The notes: a model not told the origin generated them from the letters alone. A stretch of DNA of 64,000 nt from Saprospiraceae bacterium (GCA_021604865.1 BQJU01000007.1:89362-153361), one strand, 5' to 3'. Shown: positions 33,008 to 43,096, numbered from the stretch's first letter. Translations and numbers: made by a program.

Positions 33008-33559
33008 TTATAAAACTTTATCAATATTTTCAATATCCCGGTCTATCTGATTCACTATACTTTGTAAAGTATGTTCAAAATTATCCCGGGTAGAAACAAT
33101 TTTCTCCTTGTCTGCCTGGATATTTTCGTCTGCACTATCTACTGTTGCTTGCGCTTTGCCAATTTTCTCTTCCAGCTGTTGAATTTTGAGTCGGTAATCC
33201 TCAATTTGCTTTTTGAGTTTTTCTACCTCAGCCAGTTTGGAGCTCACTCTTTGCTCCATCTGCTTTTGCAAAGCCGCATCAAACTGATTTTTCTCCACCT
33301 GCAATACCTTTTTATAGTGATTGGCAGTTTTCAATAACAGCTCTTTGGTCAATCCCACCGTAGCGGCTGTAGCATAAGCTGATTTAATGGCAGTGCTTTC
33401 ATCCATATCCATTTTCATCAGTGCTGCCATCGACTGTTTGAACTCCAGGTAGTCAAAACCGGGGAGGTTGCTTTTGCTTAAGGCATTGGTTAAAAAGTCT
33501 ACACTTTTCGCATCTAATCCATGAGCGTCACCAAAAAGGTTTTTCAATTTCTTTTCCAT
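33008..33559 (-). CDS. Soluble coiled-coil protein of unknown function
   Basis: 183 aa from the Met at 33559 (MEKKLKNLFGDAHGLDA); a Met at 33589 is in frame but would add a non-conserved Lys/Arg-rich stretch. Residues 1-80 are a small helical domain (FDYLEFKQSMAALMKMDMDE, AYATAATVGLTKELLLK). Residues about 85-180 are continuous coiled coil (KLAEVEKLKKQIEDYRLKIQ). There is no membrane segment or signal. It is the first gene of a two-gene unit with the membrane coiled-coil protein, suggesting that the two proteins assemble together. I do not recognise the family. Confidence 0.75.
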   Translation of the reverse strand: MEKKLKNLFGDAHGLDAKSVDFLTNALSKSNLPGFDYLEFKQSMAALMKMDMDESTAIKSAYATAATVGLTKELLLKTANHYKKVLQVEKNQFDAALQKQMEQRVSSKLAEVEKLKKQIEDYRLKIQQLEEKIGKAQATVDSADENIQADKEKIVSTRDNFEHTLQSIVNQIDRDIENIDKVL

Positions 33560-33676
33560 CGTATCTATTTTTCTCTTACAAATAAACATAAATTGATAAA
33601 AAAACAGTGCTAATTTTAGATATTCCTAGGCCATCTGTCGATAATCCATTCATTTTAGCATATTTTGGATACTTTT

Positions 33677-36600
33677 TTATGCTAAAATTCTGATTTCACT
33701 AAAGCCATTTCCAGTCTTTTCCACCAAAATTTGTGTAGAAAGACGCTCCTTTAATGCTTTAACGTGTGAAATTACGCCAATTGTTTTACCAGTAGCCCGC
33801 AAATTTTCCAAAGTACTGATGGCCAAGTCCAGGCTACTATCATCAAGGGTACCAAATCCTTCATCTATAAATAACGACTGAATCTGCGTTTTCCTACCGG
33901 CCAATTCAGAAAGCCCCAGGGCTAAGGCCAAGCTAACCAAAAAGCTCTCTCCACCCGATAAGGTATTCATCGAGCGATGGTTATTGGCCTGGAAGGTATC
34001 TACAATTTCCAGTTCCAGGTCCTCATCCGACCGCTTGCGGATATAATACCGGTCATTGAGTTTCTGTAAATGCTGGTTGGCAAGGTAAGTCAGTTTTAGC
34101 AAGGTCAAACCCTGTGCAAAAGTCCTGAATTTTTTACCATCTGCCTGCCCGATCAGGTCATTGAGTCTGGCCCATCGTTCAAATTCTTTTAGCTGCTTTT
34201 CCTGGCGCTCCAATAAAACAACCGATTCCTTTTTTCGAGCTTCATTTTGCTCCAGCTGTTCCGTCAATGCACCAATAGACTGTTGCAGTTCCTGATAGTC
34301 TTGTTCTTGTTGCTCCAGCTCTTGGCGCAAAGCCACTCCGTCAATTTGATCAATCGCTTTTTCCAGCAATTTGTTCAGTTCTGTTTTGGCATCTTTTAAA
34401 GATTGCTGTAGGGCTGTAGCTTCCCGATCCAGGGTTTGTTTGTTTTGTTCAATAGCTTGCGCTTCCTCCTCATCCAACATATTGCTACGCAAAATATCAA
34501 TGGATTCAAATCCGGCCTTGTTGATCGCTAATAATAATTGTTTTTGGGCTTTTTCAATGGATGCCTTCAATTTGGTTTTTTCTTTTTCTTTCTCAGCCAG
34601 CAACCTAAGTGTCGATTCCAGGGCAACACGTGCTAGTGCCAATTGTTCTTTTCCAACTTCCAGTTCATTCCGTCGTCCGACGAGCTTTTCCTCCAGGTTT
34701 TGTTTTTCTGTCTGTGGATCTGCCGCTCCAAACAGCTCCTTTCGTTGGGTGATTAAGGCATCCAGCGCTTGCTTTTCCTTATGCAATGTTTTATGCTGAG
34801 AAGCCGTTGACTGCACCAGTTCTTCAATGCGTTTACCTTTTTCCGCCAACATCTGTGCCTGCATGCGAAAATCTTCGGTCATTTTCATCAATATAGCCTC
34901 GGCATTGGTGTAAGCCTCCTTTTTCTTATTTAAGACTTCAAAAGTTGCTTTGGCCGTTTTCAATTCAAACTCACAACCATAAGGCTTCAGTAATTTATTG
35001 ATGGCCTTTTTAGCTTTCGCAAATGTATTTTCCTTTTCCTGGATTTGTTTCTGTAAGGTTAGCTGTTGGCTTTGTAATACTTTGACTTCGGCTTCGATTT
35101 CCTGTAGGCTTCGCAAGATATCTTTTTGCAACTTTTCTTTCGCAACCAACTGGCCCGTGATGGCATTCAAGGTATCCAGTGCTTTTCGACGTTCCTGCAA
35201 CCGACGTTCCGATTCTATCATTTTATGCTGGAGTAACTTACCCCTGGATTCGGCAAAATCCTGGGTATTAAAACCAGGAGCAATTTCTGCAATTTTATCC
35301 TCATACTCCAGTATCCGGGCAAATTGTTTTTCCACTTGTCCACTTGCTTTTTTCATCTCATCACCAATCAGCTGTTCCAACTCTTCTGCCAGACTGGATT
35401 GGCGTCCCAGCAAATTTCGGTGATTTTTATAGATCAGATCATGGCGTGATTTTGCTGTCTCATATTCTTCTTTGGCTTCATTGATATAGGGCACGATCTT
35501 TTTTAAGCGGAAAGGATGGCTATGAGAAAAACAAAGAGGACAAGGATCCCCTTCCTTCAATTCAGCACGATCTTTTTCATAATTGGAAATCAACAATTGC
35601 TGCTCGTAAACTTCCCGTTTAAAGGCCAATTGTTTATCCATCGCATCCATCACTTCCATGGAGGACATCAGCTGTTTATTCACATCCATTTCGGCCCGGC
35701 GTAAATTTTCCATCTGCTCCTCATGGGCCGATAGTTCCAGCAATGCGCGTTGGTATTCTTCGTTATATTGATTGAGTTTTAGTAGGTTTTGCTGTTGCTC
35801 CTGCAAATGCTCAATATCCCTGAACAGCAAATTGACCAATTCTTCCCGGTTTTTAGCATAATCATTGGGTACTGCTTTCGCAAAATGATCATTGAGCTCC
35901 GTTAACTCTTTATCAATTTTTTGACTTTTTTCCGTTTCTACTGCGAGTTGTTTTTCCTGCTTCGCCAACTTTGTTTCCAACAATTCCAACTCTTTCTCCG
36001 TTTCCCTTTGGCTTATGTATAATTCACGCAGGTAATCCCGTTGGTCCTCAATCCGGCCTAGTTCCGTTTTCAAATTGGCCAGGTGTTTATTTTCAGCAAT
36101 CCATTTTTCTTCGGTCTGGATTTTTGCCTCCAGTTTGCGCTGGCTGTCGGAAAGTGTGGTTAATTGTTCGCGTTGAATGACCAACTTCTGTTCTTCGAGT
36201 TGCTGATCCGCTTCTTTTTGCAACAGCGGGGTCCGTTTCTCCTCTATTTGTACATCCAATTTTTCGACCTGTTGCCATAATTGCTTACTATCATCCCATT
36301 GTTTTTGCAACTCGGTCAGCGATTCACTCAAAACTGCATTGGCTATCGTCAAGGTTTGCTGCTGGGCGGCTTTTTCGGTTTGTTCATGGGTTAATAACTT
36401 CCGGTCTTCTTGCAATTCTTCCAGGTCATTCAATTGGTGATCAAGGCGGGCAAGTCCGGCGGAAAAGGGTTGTGCTTTTTGTGAGCGCTGCAATCGTTGA
36501 AAATCAGGGGCGGCGGCCTCCTGTGCGGCTTGATTTAGGGCGATCTGCTGTTCCAGGTCCACTTGTTTTTGTTGCAACCCAGTCAGGCTTTCCACACTTT

Positions 36601-37345
36601 GCAGTTGCTTACGCAATTGATCCAGTGTTTTTAATAAACTCTTATTCGCGGCTTTTTTCTCCTCCAACTCGTCCTGTTTCTCGATGAGCGTCGTTTCATC
36701 CAAAAGCCGAAGTCCTTCGAGTTCCTTTTTTAAGGTATCCAACAAAGCCCCTTCTTCTTTATACCGCTCAAAAGCAGCCCTGGACAGCCGGGAATAGATA
36801 TCAGTGCCCGTAATACGTTCCAATAAATCGGATCGATCTTTCTCGTTGGCCTTTAAAAATGCTGCAAAATCACCTTGCGATAAAAGAACGGACCGACTAA
36901 AACGATCAAAGTCAAGCCCAGTAATGCTTTCAATTTCTTTATCGACTTCTCGCTGGCCTTCCGCGACGATTTTAAAGACCTCCTCCCCTTTTATTATGGA
37001 GGCTTTGGAGAGCAGTCTATTTGGCGGTTGAAAATTCCCATCGATTTTCTGCCGGGCCCGGCGAAGGCTCCAATGTGCCCGAAAAACACCCTCCCCTGTC
37101 TTAAATTCCACTTCGGCTAAACTTTCTACTGCCCCATAGGAAAGCACTTCTTTCACATCTTTATTACGATGAATTTTTCCGTAAAGGGCCAGGGTAATGG
37201 CATCCAGGATCGTCGTTTTTCCGGCACCAGTATCGCCCGTAATGGCGAACAGACCGGTATCTCCAAGCGGAGGGCCAAGAAAGTCAATCTCCTGCTCCAG
37301 ACGCAAGGAATTTAAATTTTGTAGGGTGAGCTTTAAAATTTTCAT
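33677..37345 (-). CDS. sbcC: Exonuclease subunit SbcC
   Basis: 1222 aa, the SMC-like ATPase of the SbcCD (Mre11-Rad50-type) DNA end-processing nuclease. The Walker A region is AITGDTGAGKTTILDAI (about residues 34-50). Two very long coiled coils flank the zinc hook DPCPLCFSH (around residue 602). The ABC signature is NTLSGGESFLVSLALALGLS (about 1125-1145), with Walker B and D-loop SLFIDEGFGTLDDSSLD just after. Its start overlaps the sbcD stop by 4 bp (ATGA), so translation is coupled. Antisense reading frames in this gene are shadows of its coiled-coil composition. Confidence 0.95.
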   Translation of the reverse strand: MKILKLTLQNLNSLRLEQEIDFLGPPLGDTGLFAITGDTGAGKTTILDAITLALYGKIHRNKDVKEVLSYGAVESLAEVEFKTGEGVFRAHWSLRRARQKIDGNFQPPNRLLSKASIIKGEEVFKIVAEGQREVDKEIESITGLDFDRFSRSVLLSQGDFAAFLKANEKDRSDLLERITGTDIYSRLSRAAFERYKEEGALLDTLKKELEGLRLLDETTLIEKQDELEEKKAANKSLLKTLDQLRKQLQSVESLTGLQQKQVDLEQQIALNQAAQEAAAPDFQRLQRSQKAQPFSAGLARLDHQLNDLEELQEDRKLLTHEQTEKAAQQQTLTIANAVLSESLTELQKQWDDSKQLWQQVEKLDVQIEEKRTPLLQKEADQQLEEQKLVIQREQLTTLSDSQRKLEAKIQTEEKWIAENKHLANLKTELGRIEDQRDYLRELYISQRETEKELELLETKLAKQEKQLAVETEKSQKIDKELTELNDHFAKAVPNDYAKNREELVNLLFRDIEHLQEQQQNLLKLNQYNEEYQRALLELSAHEEQMENLRRAEMDVNKQLMSSMEVMDAMDKQLAFKREVYEQQLLISNYEKDRAELKEGDPCPLCFSHSHPFRLKKIVPYINEAKEEYETAKSRHDLIYKNHRNLLGRQSSLAEELEQLIGDEMKKASGQVEKQFARILEYEDKIAEIAPGFNTQDFAESRGKLLQHKMIESERRLQERRKALDTLNAITGQLVAKEKLQKDILRSLQEIEAEVKVLQSQQLTLQKQIQEKENTFAKAKKAINKLLKPYGCEFELKTAKATFEVLNKKKEAYTNAEAILMKMTEDFRMQAQMLAEKGKRIEELVQSTASQHKTLHKEKQALDALITQRKELFGAADPQTEKQNLEEKLVGRRNELEVGKEQLALARVALESTLRLLAEKEKEKTKLKASIEKAQKQLLLAINKAGFESIDILRSNMLDEEEAQAIEQNKQTLDREATALQQSLKDAKTELNKLLEKAIDQIDGVALRQELEQQEQDYQELQQSIGALTEQLEQNEARKKESVVLLERQEKQLKEFERWARLNDLIGQADGKKFRTFAQGLTLLKLTYLANQHLQKLNDRYYIRKRSDEDLELEIVDTFQANNHRSMNTLSGGESFLVSLALALGLSELAGRKTQIQSLFIDEGFGTLDDSSLDLAISTLENLRATGKTIGVISHVKALKERLSTQILVEKTGNGFSEIRILA

Positions 37346-38562
37346 ATCGATTCTCTTTCCTCCATCCAGTCTTTTAATTCCAGAAAACTCTGCTGCAATT
37401 CAGCCATGGCCTCAGGCGGGCTGCCAAAGCTTTCGCACTTTTTACGGAATACATCCAGCACATCTAAATCATCCAGATCTGCTTGTGGCTCGTTGGCCAG
37501 CTCCAATGCCTGATAGCTTCTATTGATCCTTATCTTGAGCAATTCAAGATTCATTTCTTTGGTAAATTCCTGCAATTCACGATCTAGCTGAGGGATTACC
37601 TCATCGGTATCAACAATAACCTCCAGCCAGGACTTCAGCCCTTCCCGCTCCTTGGCAGCAAAGGCATTCAGGCGTTCTTTTACTTCCTGCAAATTCCCCT
37701 GAATGGTTTTCAAACGCCGAAAAACCGGCACCGGTAATGTGCTCGTTTTTTTTAGCTTTTTCCCAGCAAACTCTAATAAAAAGACACTTTTTTCATCCTT
37801 GGTTTCGCTAAAGCTCAAGGGGATCAATGAACCCGAATACCGGATATGTGCCTGCCCGCCTACTTCCTGAGCCCGATGGATGTGCCCCAATGCAATATAA
37901 TCAAAAAGGGAAGGGAATTGCCCTGCGTCGATATTTTCAATATTGCCAACATAAATATTGTCCTGCCGGCTGGAGGTCTCTGCACCAGAAGCATAGAGAT
38001 GTCCGGTAGCTAAAATGGGCACCTTTTTCGAATGATAGGGTTGCATCAGTTCTGCCAATGCTTGATAGTGGGCGAGAATGTTTTCGCGAATTCGTTCTGC
38101 CCGCTCATAGCCACTTTCTGCAGCTACACTATAGCGCAAATCGCGATCGCGAAGGAAGGGCACTGCAGCCACTACTGCTTCCAGTTCTCCCTGTTTATTC
38201 TTCAACTCAATTACTTCATCCGCCACATCCTCAGTTGCTGCGGCAACGACATGGATGTTCAACGACGCCAACAATTCGCGGGGTGCATTCAGCATAGCTG
38301 GAGAGTCGTGATTGCCACCAGTTATTACAATATGCCGACAACAACTACCCAATAAACCGGTCAAAAATCGGTAATACATGCGGCGTGCATAATTGGGTGG
38401 ATTGCCAATATCGAAAATATCACCTGCTACAATCAACGTTTGCACCTCCTGCTCCCTGATGGTAACGGTCAGCCAATCCAGGGCCATTTGATGCTCTTCT
38501 TCCCGATCGTTGTACAAAAATTTTTGCCCCAAATGCCAGTCTGAGGTATGCAACACTTTCAT
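37342..38562 (-). CDS. sbcD: Exonuclease subunit SbcD
   Basis: 406 aa, the Mre11-type Mn-dependent nuclease partner of SbcC. Phosphoesterase motifs are in order: DWHLGQ (8-13), GDIFDIGNPPN, GGNHDSP, then ATGHLYASG and ALGHIHRAQEV. The C-terminal capping region is helical. Upstream gene of the sbcDC operon, which here lies alone on the minus strand with 72 bp before the YheT-like gene. Confidence 0.95.
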   Translation of the reverse strand: MKVLHTSDWHLGQKFLYNDREEEHQMALDWLTVTIREQEVQTLIVAGDIFDIGNPPNYARRMYYRFLTGLLGSCCRHIVITGGNHDSPAMLNAPRELLASLNIHVVAAATEDVADEVIELKNKQGELEAVVAAVPFLRDRDLRYSVAAESGYERAERIRENILAHYQALAELMQPYHSKKVPILATGHLYASGAETSSRQDNIYVGNIENIDAGQFPSLFDYIALGHIHRAQEVGGQAHIRYSGSLIPLSFSETKDEKSVFLLEFAGKKLKKTSTLPVPVFRRLKTIQGNLQEVKERLNAFAAKEREGLKSWLEVIVDTDEVIPQLDRELQEFTKEMNLELLKIRINRSYQALELANEPQADLDDLDVLDVFRKKCESFGSPPEAMAELQQSFLELKDWMEERESI

Positions 38563-38634
38563 ATAGTCTGAATATTGGGCTTAATTTAGGAATAATCTGA
38601 CTTACAGAGGATAAAATTAGAAATAATGTTAGGA

Positions 38635-39588
38635 TTAAGAGCAAAACTGAAAAGCCCGATCTTCCGACCAGGTGTGGACACGGTTAGCGACCATAAATCC
38701 TACATGTCCTCCAGTGACGGGTTTTTCCAGGTGGAGGTATTGATGGTTAGAACAGAGATCCGTTGGAGAACAGGCTTCATTAAGTAAAGGATCATTTTGG
38801 GCATTGACCAGCAAGCTGGGTATGGTAATGCCAGCCATAAAATTTTTGGCCGATGCCTTTTCGTAAAAATCATCGACATCGTGATAACCATTGATGGGTG
38901 CCGAAAAATGCGTGTCAAAATCACGCCACCGGCGAATTTGGTTAAATTTATCCAGGTCTACCAATTGCTCAAACTGTCGTGCTTTTTCTTCAATTTTTGT
39001 ACGCAGACTCTTAAGGAACCTCCGGCGGTAAACGGCATTATCCCACTTTTCCAGGGCTGCCGCCCCTTCTCGCAAATCACAGGGAGAAGAAAAAGCAACG
39101 GCTCTGTCTATTGGACCTGGAATTTCCTTTCCGTTTACACCGAGATATTTCAGGGTAATACTTCCTCCCATGCTAAATCCAACCAAAACAATACGCTGAT
39201 AATCTTTGGTGCGCAAGGCATGATTAATGACTTCCCCAATATCTCCAATTTCGCCGTGATTGTACAATCTAGGTTTACGATTCATTTCTCCGCTACAGGA
39301 GCGGCAATTCCATGCCAATATATCCCAACCCTCTTTAAAAAAACGTTTAGCCATGCCCATCATATAGGGGCGCCCGCTACTTCCTTCCAGTCCATGCGTC
39401 AATATCAGCAATTTCCTGCTTCCGCTGTCTGCCCAATCCAGATCGAGAAAATCACCATCTTTAGTCGCAATTCTTTCTCTTTCATAATAAAACTGAATCC
39501 GTCGAAAAGCAGGCATAATCGTTTGCAAATGACCATTGAACATCCAGTATGGAGGACCGGGATAACTGGATTTTTCAATAATCGGCAT
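38635..39588 (-). CDS. YheT-family alpha/beta hydrolase
   Basis: 317 aa. The YheT signature YWMFNGHLQTIMPAF opens the protein, then LTHGLEGSSGRPYMMGMAK (oxyanion region) and NCRSCSGEMN. The nucleophile elbow is VGFSMGGS. The acid is probably in NAQNDPLL, and the catalytic His in GGHVGFM. The family acts on short acyl esters, but the physiological substrate is unknown. No secretion signal is seen. Confidence 0.9.
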   Translation of the reverse strand: MPIIEKSSYPGPPYWMFNGHLQTIMPAFRRIQFYYERERIATKDGDFLDLDWADSGSRKLLILTHGLEGSSGRPYMMGMAKRFFKEGWDILAWNCRSCSGEMNRKPRLYNHGEIGDIGEVINHALRTKDYQRIVLVGFSMGGSITLKYLGVNGKEIPGPIDRAVAFSSPCDLREGAAALEKWDNAVYRRRFLKSLRTKIEEKARQFEQLVDLDKFNQIRRWRDFDTHFSAPINGYHDVDDFYEKASAKNFMAGITIPSLLVNAQNDPLLNEACSPTDLCSNHQYLHLEKPVTGGHVGFMVANRVHTWSEDRAFQFCS

Positions 39589-39666
39589 AATTCTTAAAAT
39601 TAGAGTTGCCTGGCAAAGGACTTGACCTCTATAACCAGCAACGCTCTCGGTTTTTGGAAAAAATTA

Positions 39667-41256
39667 TTAATTCGATTGTATTTCATAAAATTCATAAGAC
39701 GCTCTCTCCGGTGAAAGAGCAGCCGTTTTTTCTCCTTCTGCAACTAGATAATATTGCAATCCTTCCCCAATTGCTATACTCGTACTCCAAATACCATCAT
39801 CGGCTACCTGATCACCATGGGTTCCGTCATCATACATTTCTATACGTTGAAAATTGCCGTAAGTTTCCTTTCGGTGATATAGCCAGGTTTTTTGTGTGCC
39901 AGAAATGCTGGCAGTGATCGTGACTTCTTCGTTAGATGCCTTGTGTTTCACTTTTTCAATCAGTGGTGCTTCTTTTTTGAACAATGGGTGGTTGGTTAGG
40001 TAAGCTGCCCTGGCATCCATCAGCTCCGCTAATCCGATAATCATAGACTTATCAATTTTGACTGTTTCTGTTAGGTTTTTTCTAAAATCCTCAAATTCAT
40101 ACAGCCGGTTTTCATCGTTTTTCACCAATTCAGCAATATCATTTTGAATTTCTTCAGCTCGCTTCAGGAAGGTGCCATCAACAAAAAAGTCATTAACGAT
40201 GGTCTGCATGTGTGCCACATAAATTTTTCGGTAGAGGTCTATATTCAGCAAATTGGTGATGAGCGGACGTTTCGGATTTTTTTCACTATAGTGAATAAAT
40301 GGGCTCATCGTTTGCATTTTCTCGTTAGACAAAGGTGCCCCTATACCAGTATACCGAAACCCACCAAAACTAAGGTTCATATCCCACAGAACCGGATGGT
40401 ATACCCCAGTGGTGTCTTTATAGAGGTAATAATTGTGGCATAACCGGCCGGTATAACTATCCAGGTTGACCAATACATTATTGTAGGCCAGCATCCAGAG
40501 CGTTTGGTCAATGTCCAGAATATTTTCCATCTGCCCGGGTTTATTCTTCAGGGCTCTGGTCAGGTCAATAACATCCTTCCAGCTGGCATTATCTTTTAGT
40601 TCATAAAGGTTGAAATAGCAGATAGAATCTTCGCCCAGATACATCAGCGAGGCTTTATCTCCTTCCGGGCAACCCGGTGTGGTGCGCTCGTTCCAATTGG
40701 GGTCACATTTGATCAATGCCCCCTTTTTTTCACCAAAAAACTTTTTGAGGAAAAGGTCATCTACAGATTCTGTGCAGTTGTAAAGCCCAAGATACTTCTC
40801 ATTGACATACACCTTGGCATAATTAGCACGGGGCGCGGGCATATATTTCCCTGCGATTTCATAGGCCAATACTTCCCTAAGAAAACTGGGATCCCTAAAA
40901 ACATTAGACAATTTAAGGGTCGTAAATCCGCCGGGAAGCTCCTGGTCTTTGTTTTCAAAATCGACCTTCAGGTTAAAAGGCAATTTACTGGATCCGGATT
41001 TCCGGACATTATAATAGGAGCTATTCCCCTTGTAACGAACTCCCGTCCGGGGATAGGCTTTTCCATTAATTACCGCATCGCCAATCAGGCGCTCGTCGTA
41101 TCCTCTTTGTTTGATCGAATCGAGATATCCATCCCATTCTTCTTCTGCAAAAGTTAAACGTATTTCCAGGATAGAGTTTAGTTCGTAGATATCCTGTCCC
41201 CATCCGGAGTTTGTAAAAAGAAGGAATCCCAGAGATAGAAAAATAAGTTTACGCAT
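39667..41256 (-). CDS. CotH-family secreted protein kinase-like protein (CotH1)
   Basis: 529 aa from the Met at 41256 (MRKLIFLSLGFLLF, signal ending GWGQ); Met two codons earlier (41262) is possible. The CotH kinase region spans about residues 60-420. The catalytic motif is NVLVNLDSYTG (Asp as in the HRD motif) with HNYYLY, and the metal-binding WDMNLSFGG is intact, so kinase activity is expected. A C-terminal immunoglobulin-like domain (VTITASISGTQKTWLYHR...YEFYEIQSN) follows. It is the downstream member of a tandem pair of paralogues. Confidence 0.88.
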   Translation of the reverse strand: MRKLIFLSLGFLLFTNSGWGQDIYELNSILEIRLTFAEEEWDGYLDSIKQRGYDERLIGDAVINGKAYPRTGVRYKGNSSYYNVRKSGSSKLPFNLKVDFENKDQELPGGFTTLKLSNVFRDPSFLREVLAYEIAGKYMPAPRANYAKVYVNEKYLGLYNCTESVDDLFLKKFFGEKKGALIKCDPNWNERTTPGCPEGDKASLMYLGEDSICYFNLYELKDNASWKDVIDLTRALKNKPGQMENILDIDQTLWMLAYNNVLVNLDSYTGRLCHNYYLYKDTTGVYHPVLWDMNLSFGGFRYTGIGAPLSNEKMQTMSPFIHYSEKNPKRPLITNLLNIDLYRKIYVAHMQTIVNDFFVDGTFLKRAEEIQNDIAELVKNDENRLYEFEDFRKNLTETVKIDKSMIIGLAELMDARAAYLTNHPLFKKEAPLIEKVKHKASNEEVTITASISGTQKTWLYHRKETYGNFQRIEMYDDGTHGDQVADDGIWSTSIAIGEGLQYYLVAEGEKTAALSPERASYEFYEIQSN

Positions 41257-41329
41257 CACCATAATTGTATTAACTACACAGGCGCCCGTGGTGTTCACTG
41301 GCGCCTGTATAAAAAAAGAAAAGGTCTGT

Positions 41330-42946
41330 TTATTTATTCAATTCACTCAAAGACGTAAAATGGCGTTGATACATGTAATTGGGCGGATCATAACTAACCG
41401 ATTTTGCATTTTCGGCAAAAATGTAATACTCCAAAATCTGTGCTCCATTTTCGGGCTGAATTTCTATGCCAAAAGTTCCATCATTTGCCTCACCATCATT
41501 GTTTTTACCATCATCTGCCATCATTTTCTCCATAAATTGCCCTTCGTCATCAAAACGGTAAAAGATGCTCACTTTTTTGGTATATTGATCAACTGTAGCT
41601 TGTATCTTAAAGTCTTCTATCTTATTAGTGGAAAAACGCTCTCTTTTGGTCACATTTATAGCAGAAATATCTGGTGGCACTACTGTAAAACCAGGAAGGT
41701 TGTTCAAGTAGCCTATTCGTTTCTCCATAAAATCAACCAATCCTGGTATACGACTGCGTTTACCAATAATGGCCGTAAGGCTCTTGTCAAACTCTTCCAT
41801 TTCATAGTAGCGATTTTCATCCTCCATCAGGTGAGGGCGAATCATTTGCTGAAGGGCTTTTGATCTATTTTCAAATTTCCCATCTTCGAAATTATCGACA
41901 ACGATCCGCCGCATGTGTGCCAGGTAATTTTTCTGAAACAACTCATTATTTAACAGAGCCTTAAGCATTGGTTTATCCTCATTATCTGCATTGAGTAACG
42001 GATCCAGTGTCATGAGTTCCCGGATGCCAAGATCAGAACCACTTCCGGTATTCTTAAAACTACCAAAAGCAAGATTCAGGTGGTTGACAATGGGTACAAA
42101 CCGCCCTTTATCGTCTTTAAAAAGGTAGTAATTCTGACTGTATTGCCCCGAATAACTAGCCAGGTTAACCAGGACATTATTAAAAGCCAGCATCCATAAT
42201 GCCCGATCGATATCCAATATCTTTTCCAGCTTTTTCTCATTCCCATCCAGAGATTGAGTAAGCTCCATCAATCCAGGCCAGTCATTACCCATGATGGCTT
42301 CAAAGTGAAACTGAAAACATTCTTTGCTTGTTTCTTTCTGAAGAGAGCCATAAGCCTTGACATTACAATTGTCCGGCACCGTTTCTACGGTATTGGGATC
42401 GCAATGAAACAGAGCTTTACCCTTGATAAAAAAATTGCGCTGGATAAAATTTTCATCGACTACTTCCACATTGACAAACAAGCCATAATAGTCCTTATTG
42501 ATGTACACTTTGGCATAATTGGCAGCGGGAGCGGGCATGTATTTCCGGGCTATTTCATGTGCCGTAACTTCCCGTACCATACTTGGGTCGCGCAAAGCAC
42601 TGGAAAGGTCGATCGCCTTAAAGCCCAGGTAATTTTTGGCAGGATCATTCAGATCCAACTGAATATACAAGCCATTCCGTTTTGCTCCAGGTGTAAAAAC
42701 CCGACCGTCGCGGTATCGCACACCTGCCTTTTCGATTTTTTCACCATTGATTTCAACCACTCCAGCCAACATCTCTCTACCGTTATAGCGCAGGGAATCC
42801 AGCAAATAGCGCCAGTTGTCCTGTTCAAAAGTGATGTTAATTTGTTGAATTTTATCAATTTGGTAAAAGTCAGATTGCGCCTTAGTGGTCAGAAAAACGA
42901 GCAAAAGAAAACCGGTAAATAGTATATGACTGCTCTTCATGTTCAA
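41330..42946 (-). CDS. CotH-family protein lacking both catalytic Asp (putative pseudokinase, CotH2)
   Basis: 538 aa with a signal peptide ending TTKAQ. It is collinear with CotH1: the same opening (INITFEQDNWRYLLDSL), YIQLDLNDPAKNYLGFKAID, ALRDPSMVREVTAHEIARKYMPAP, and the same C-terminal domain. The catalytic motif reads NVLVNLASYSG (Asp to Ala, codon GCT) and the metal motif reads IVNHLNLAFG in place of WDMNLSFG. Both acidic residues needed by CotH kinases are gone. It may regulate or scaffold CotH1, encoded 73 bp downstream, or may bind nucleotides without transferring phosphate. Confidence 0.87.
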   Translation of the reverse strand: MNMKSSHILFTGFLLLVFLTTKAQSDFYQIDKIQQINITFEQDNWRYLLDSLRYNGREMLAGVVEINGEKIEKAGVRYRDGRVFTPGAKRNGLYIQLDLNDPAKNYLGFKAIDLSSALRDPSMVREVTAHEIARKYMPAPAANYAKVYINKDYYGLFVNVEVVDENFIQRNFFIKGKALFHCDPNTVETVPDNCNVKAYGSLQKETSKECFQFHFEAIMGNDWPGLMELTQSLDGNEKKLEKILDIDRALWMLAFNNVLVNLASYSGQYSQNYYLFKDDKGRFVPIVNHLNLAFGSFKNTGSGSDLGIRELMTLDPLLNADNEDKPMLKALLNNELFQKNYLAHMRRIVVDNFEDGKFENRSKALQQMIRPHLMEDENRYYEMEEFDKSLTAIIGKRSRIPGLVDFMEKRIGYLNNLPGFTVVPPDISAINVTKRERFSTNKIEDFKIQATVDQYTKKVSIFYRFDDEGQFMEKMMADDGKNNDGEANDGTFGIEIQPENGAQILEYYIFAENAKSVSYDPPNYMYQRHFTSLSELNK

Positions 42947-43019
42947 TTGATATGCTTTTGGAAATAAGGTAAGTATTTAGCCCTGCAATAATAAGAAAAT
43001 AATTCATAACGAAACGCGA

Positions 43020-43069
43020 CATTTAAGAGGTTTTGTATCTGAAATACAATAGTTTCCTCTTTTTAAATG
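43020..43069. other. Inverted repeat between the CotH and nucleotidyltransferase genes
   Basis: CATTTAAGAGG (43020-43030) faces CCTCTTTTTAAATG (43056-43069) with further pairing TTTGTAT/ATACAA inside. It lies between two leftward genes and could end the upstream transcript, but no T-run follows on the minus strand. Confidence 0.35.
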
Positions 43070-43096
43070 CCTGTAGTTACAGCTTTGGATCAATGC

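Noticed and set aside
34371..37031. Long plus-strand reading frames antisense to sbcC
   Set aside because: They mirror the Glu/Gln/Leu/Lys-rich coiled coil, giving Ser/Phe/Cys-rich nonsense with no motifs; sbcC is intact on the other strand.
41278..41308. Terminator between the two CotH genes (stem ACAGGCGCC/GGCGCCTGT)
   Set aside because: On the transcribed minus strand no T-run follows the stem; the A7 run is on the wrong side. Left as an unexplained hairpin.
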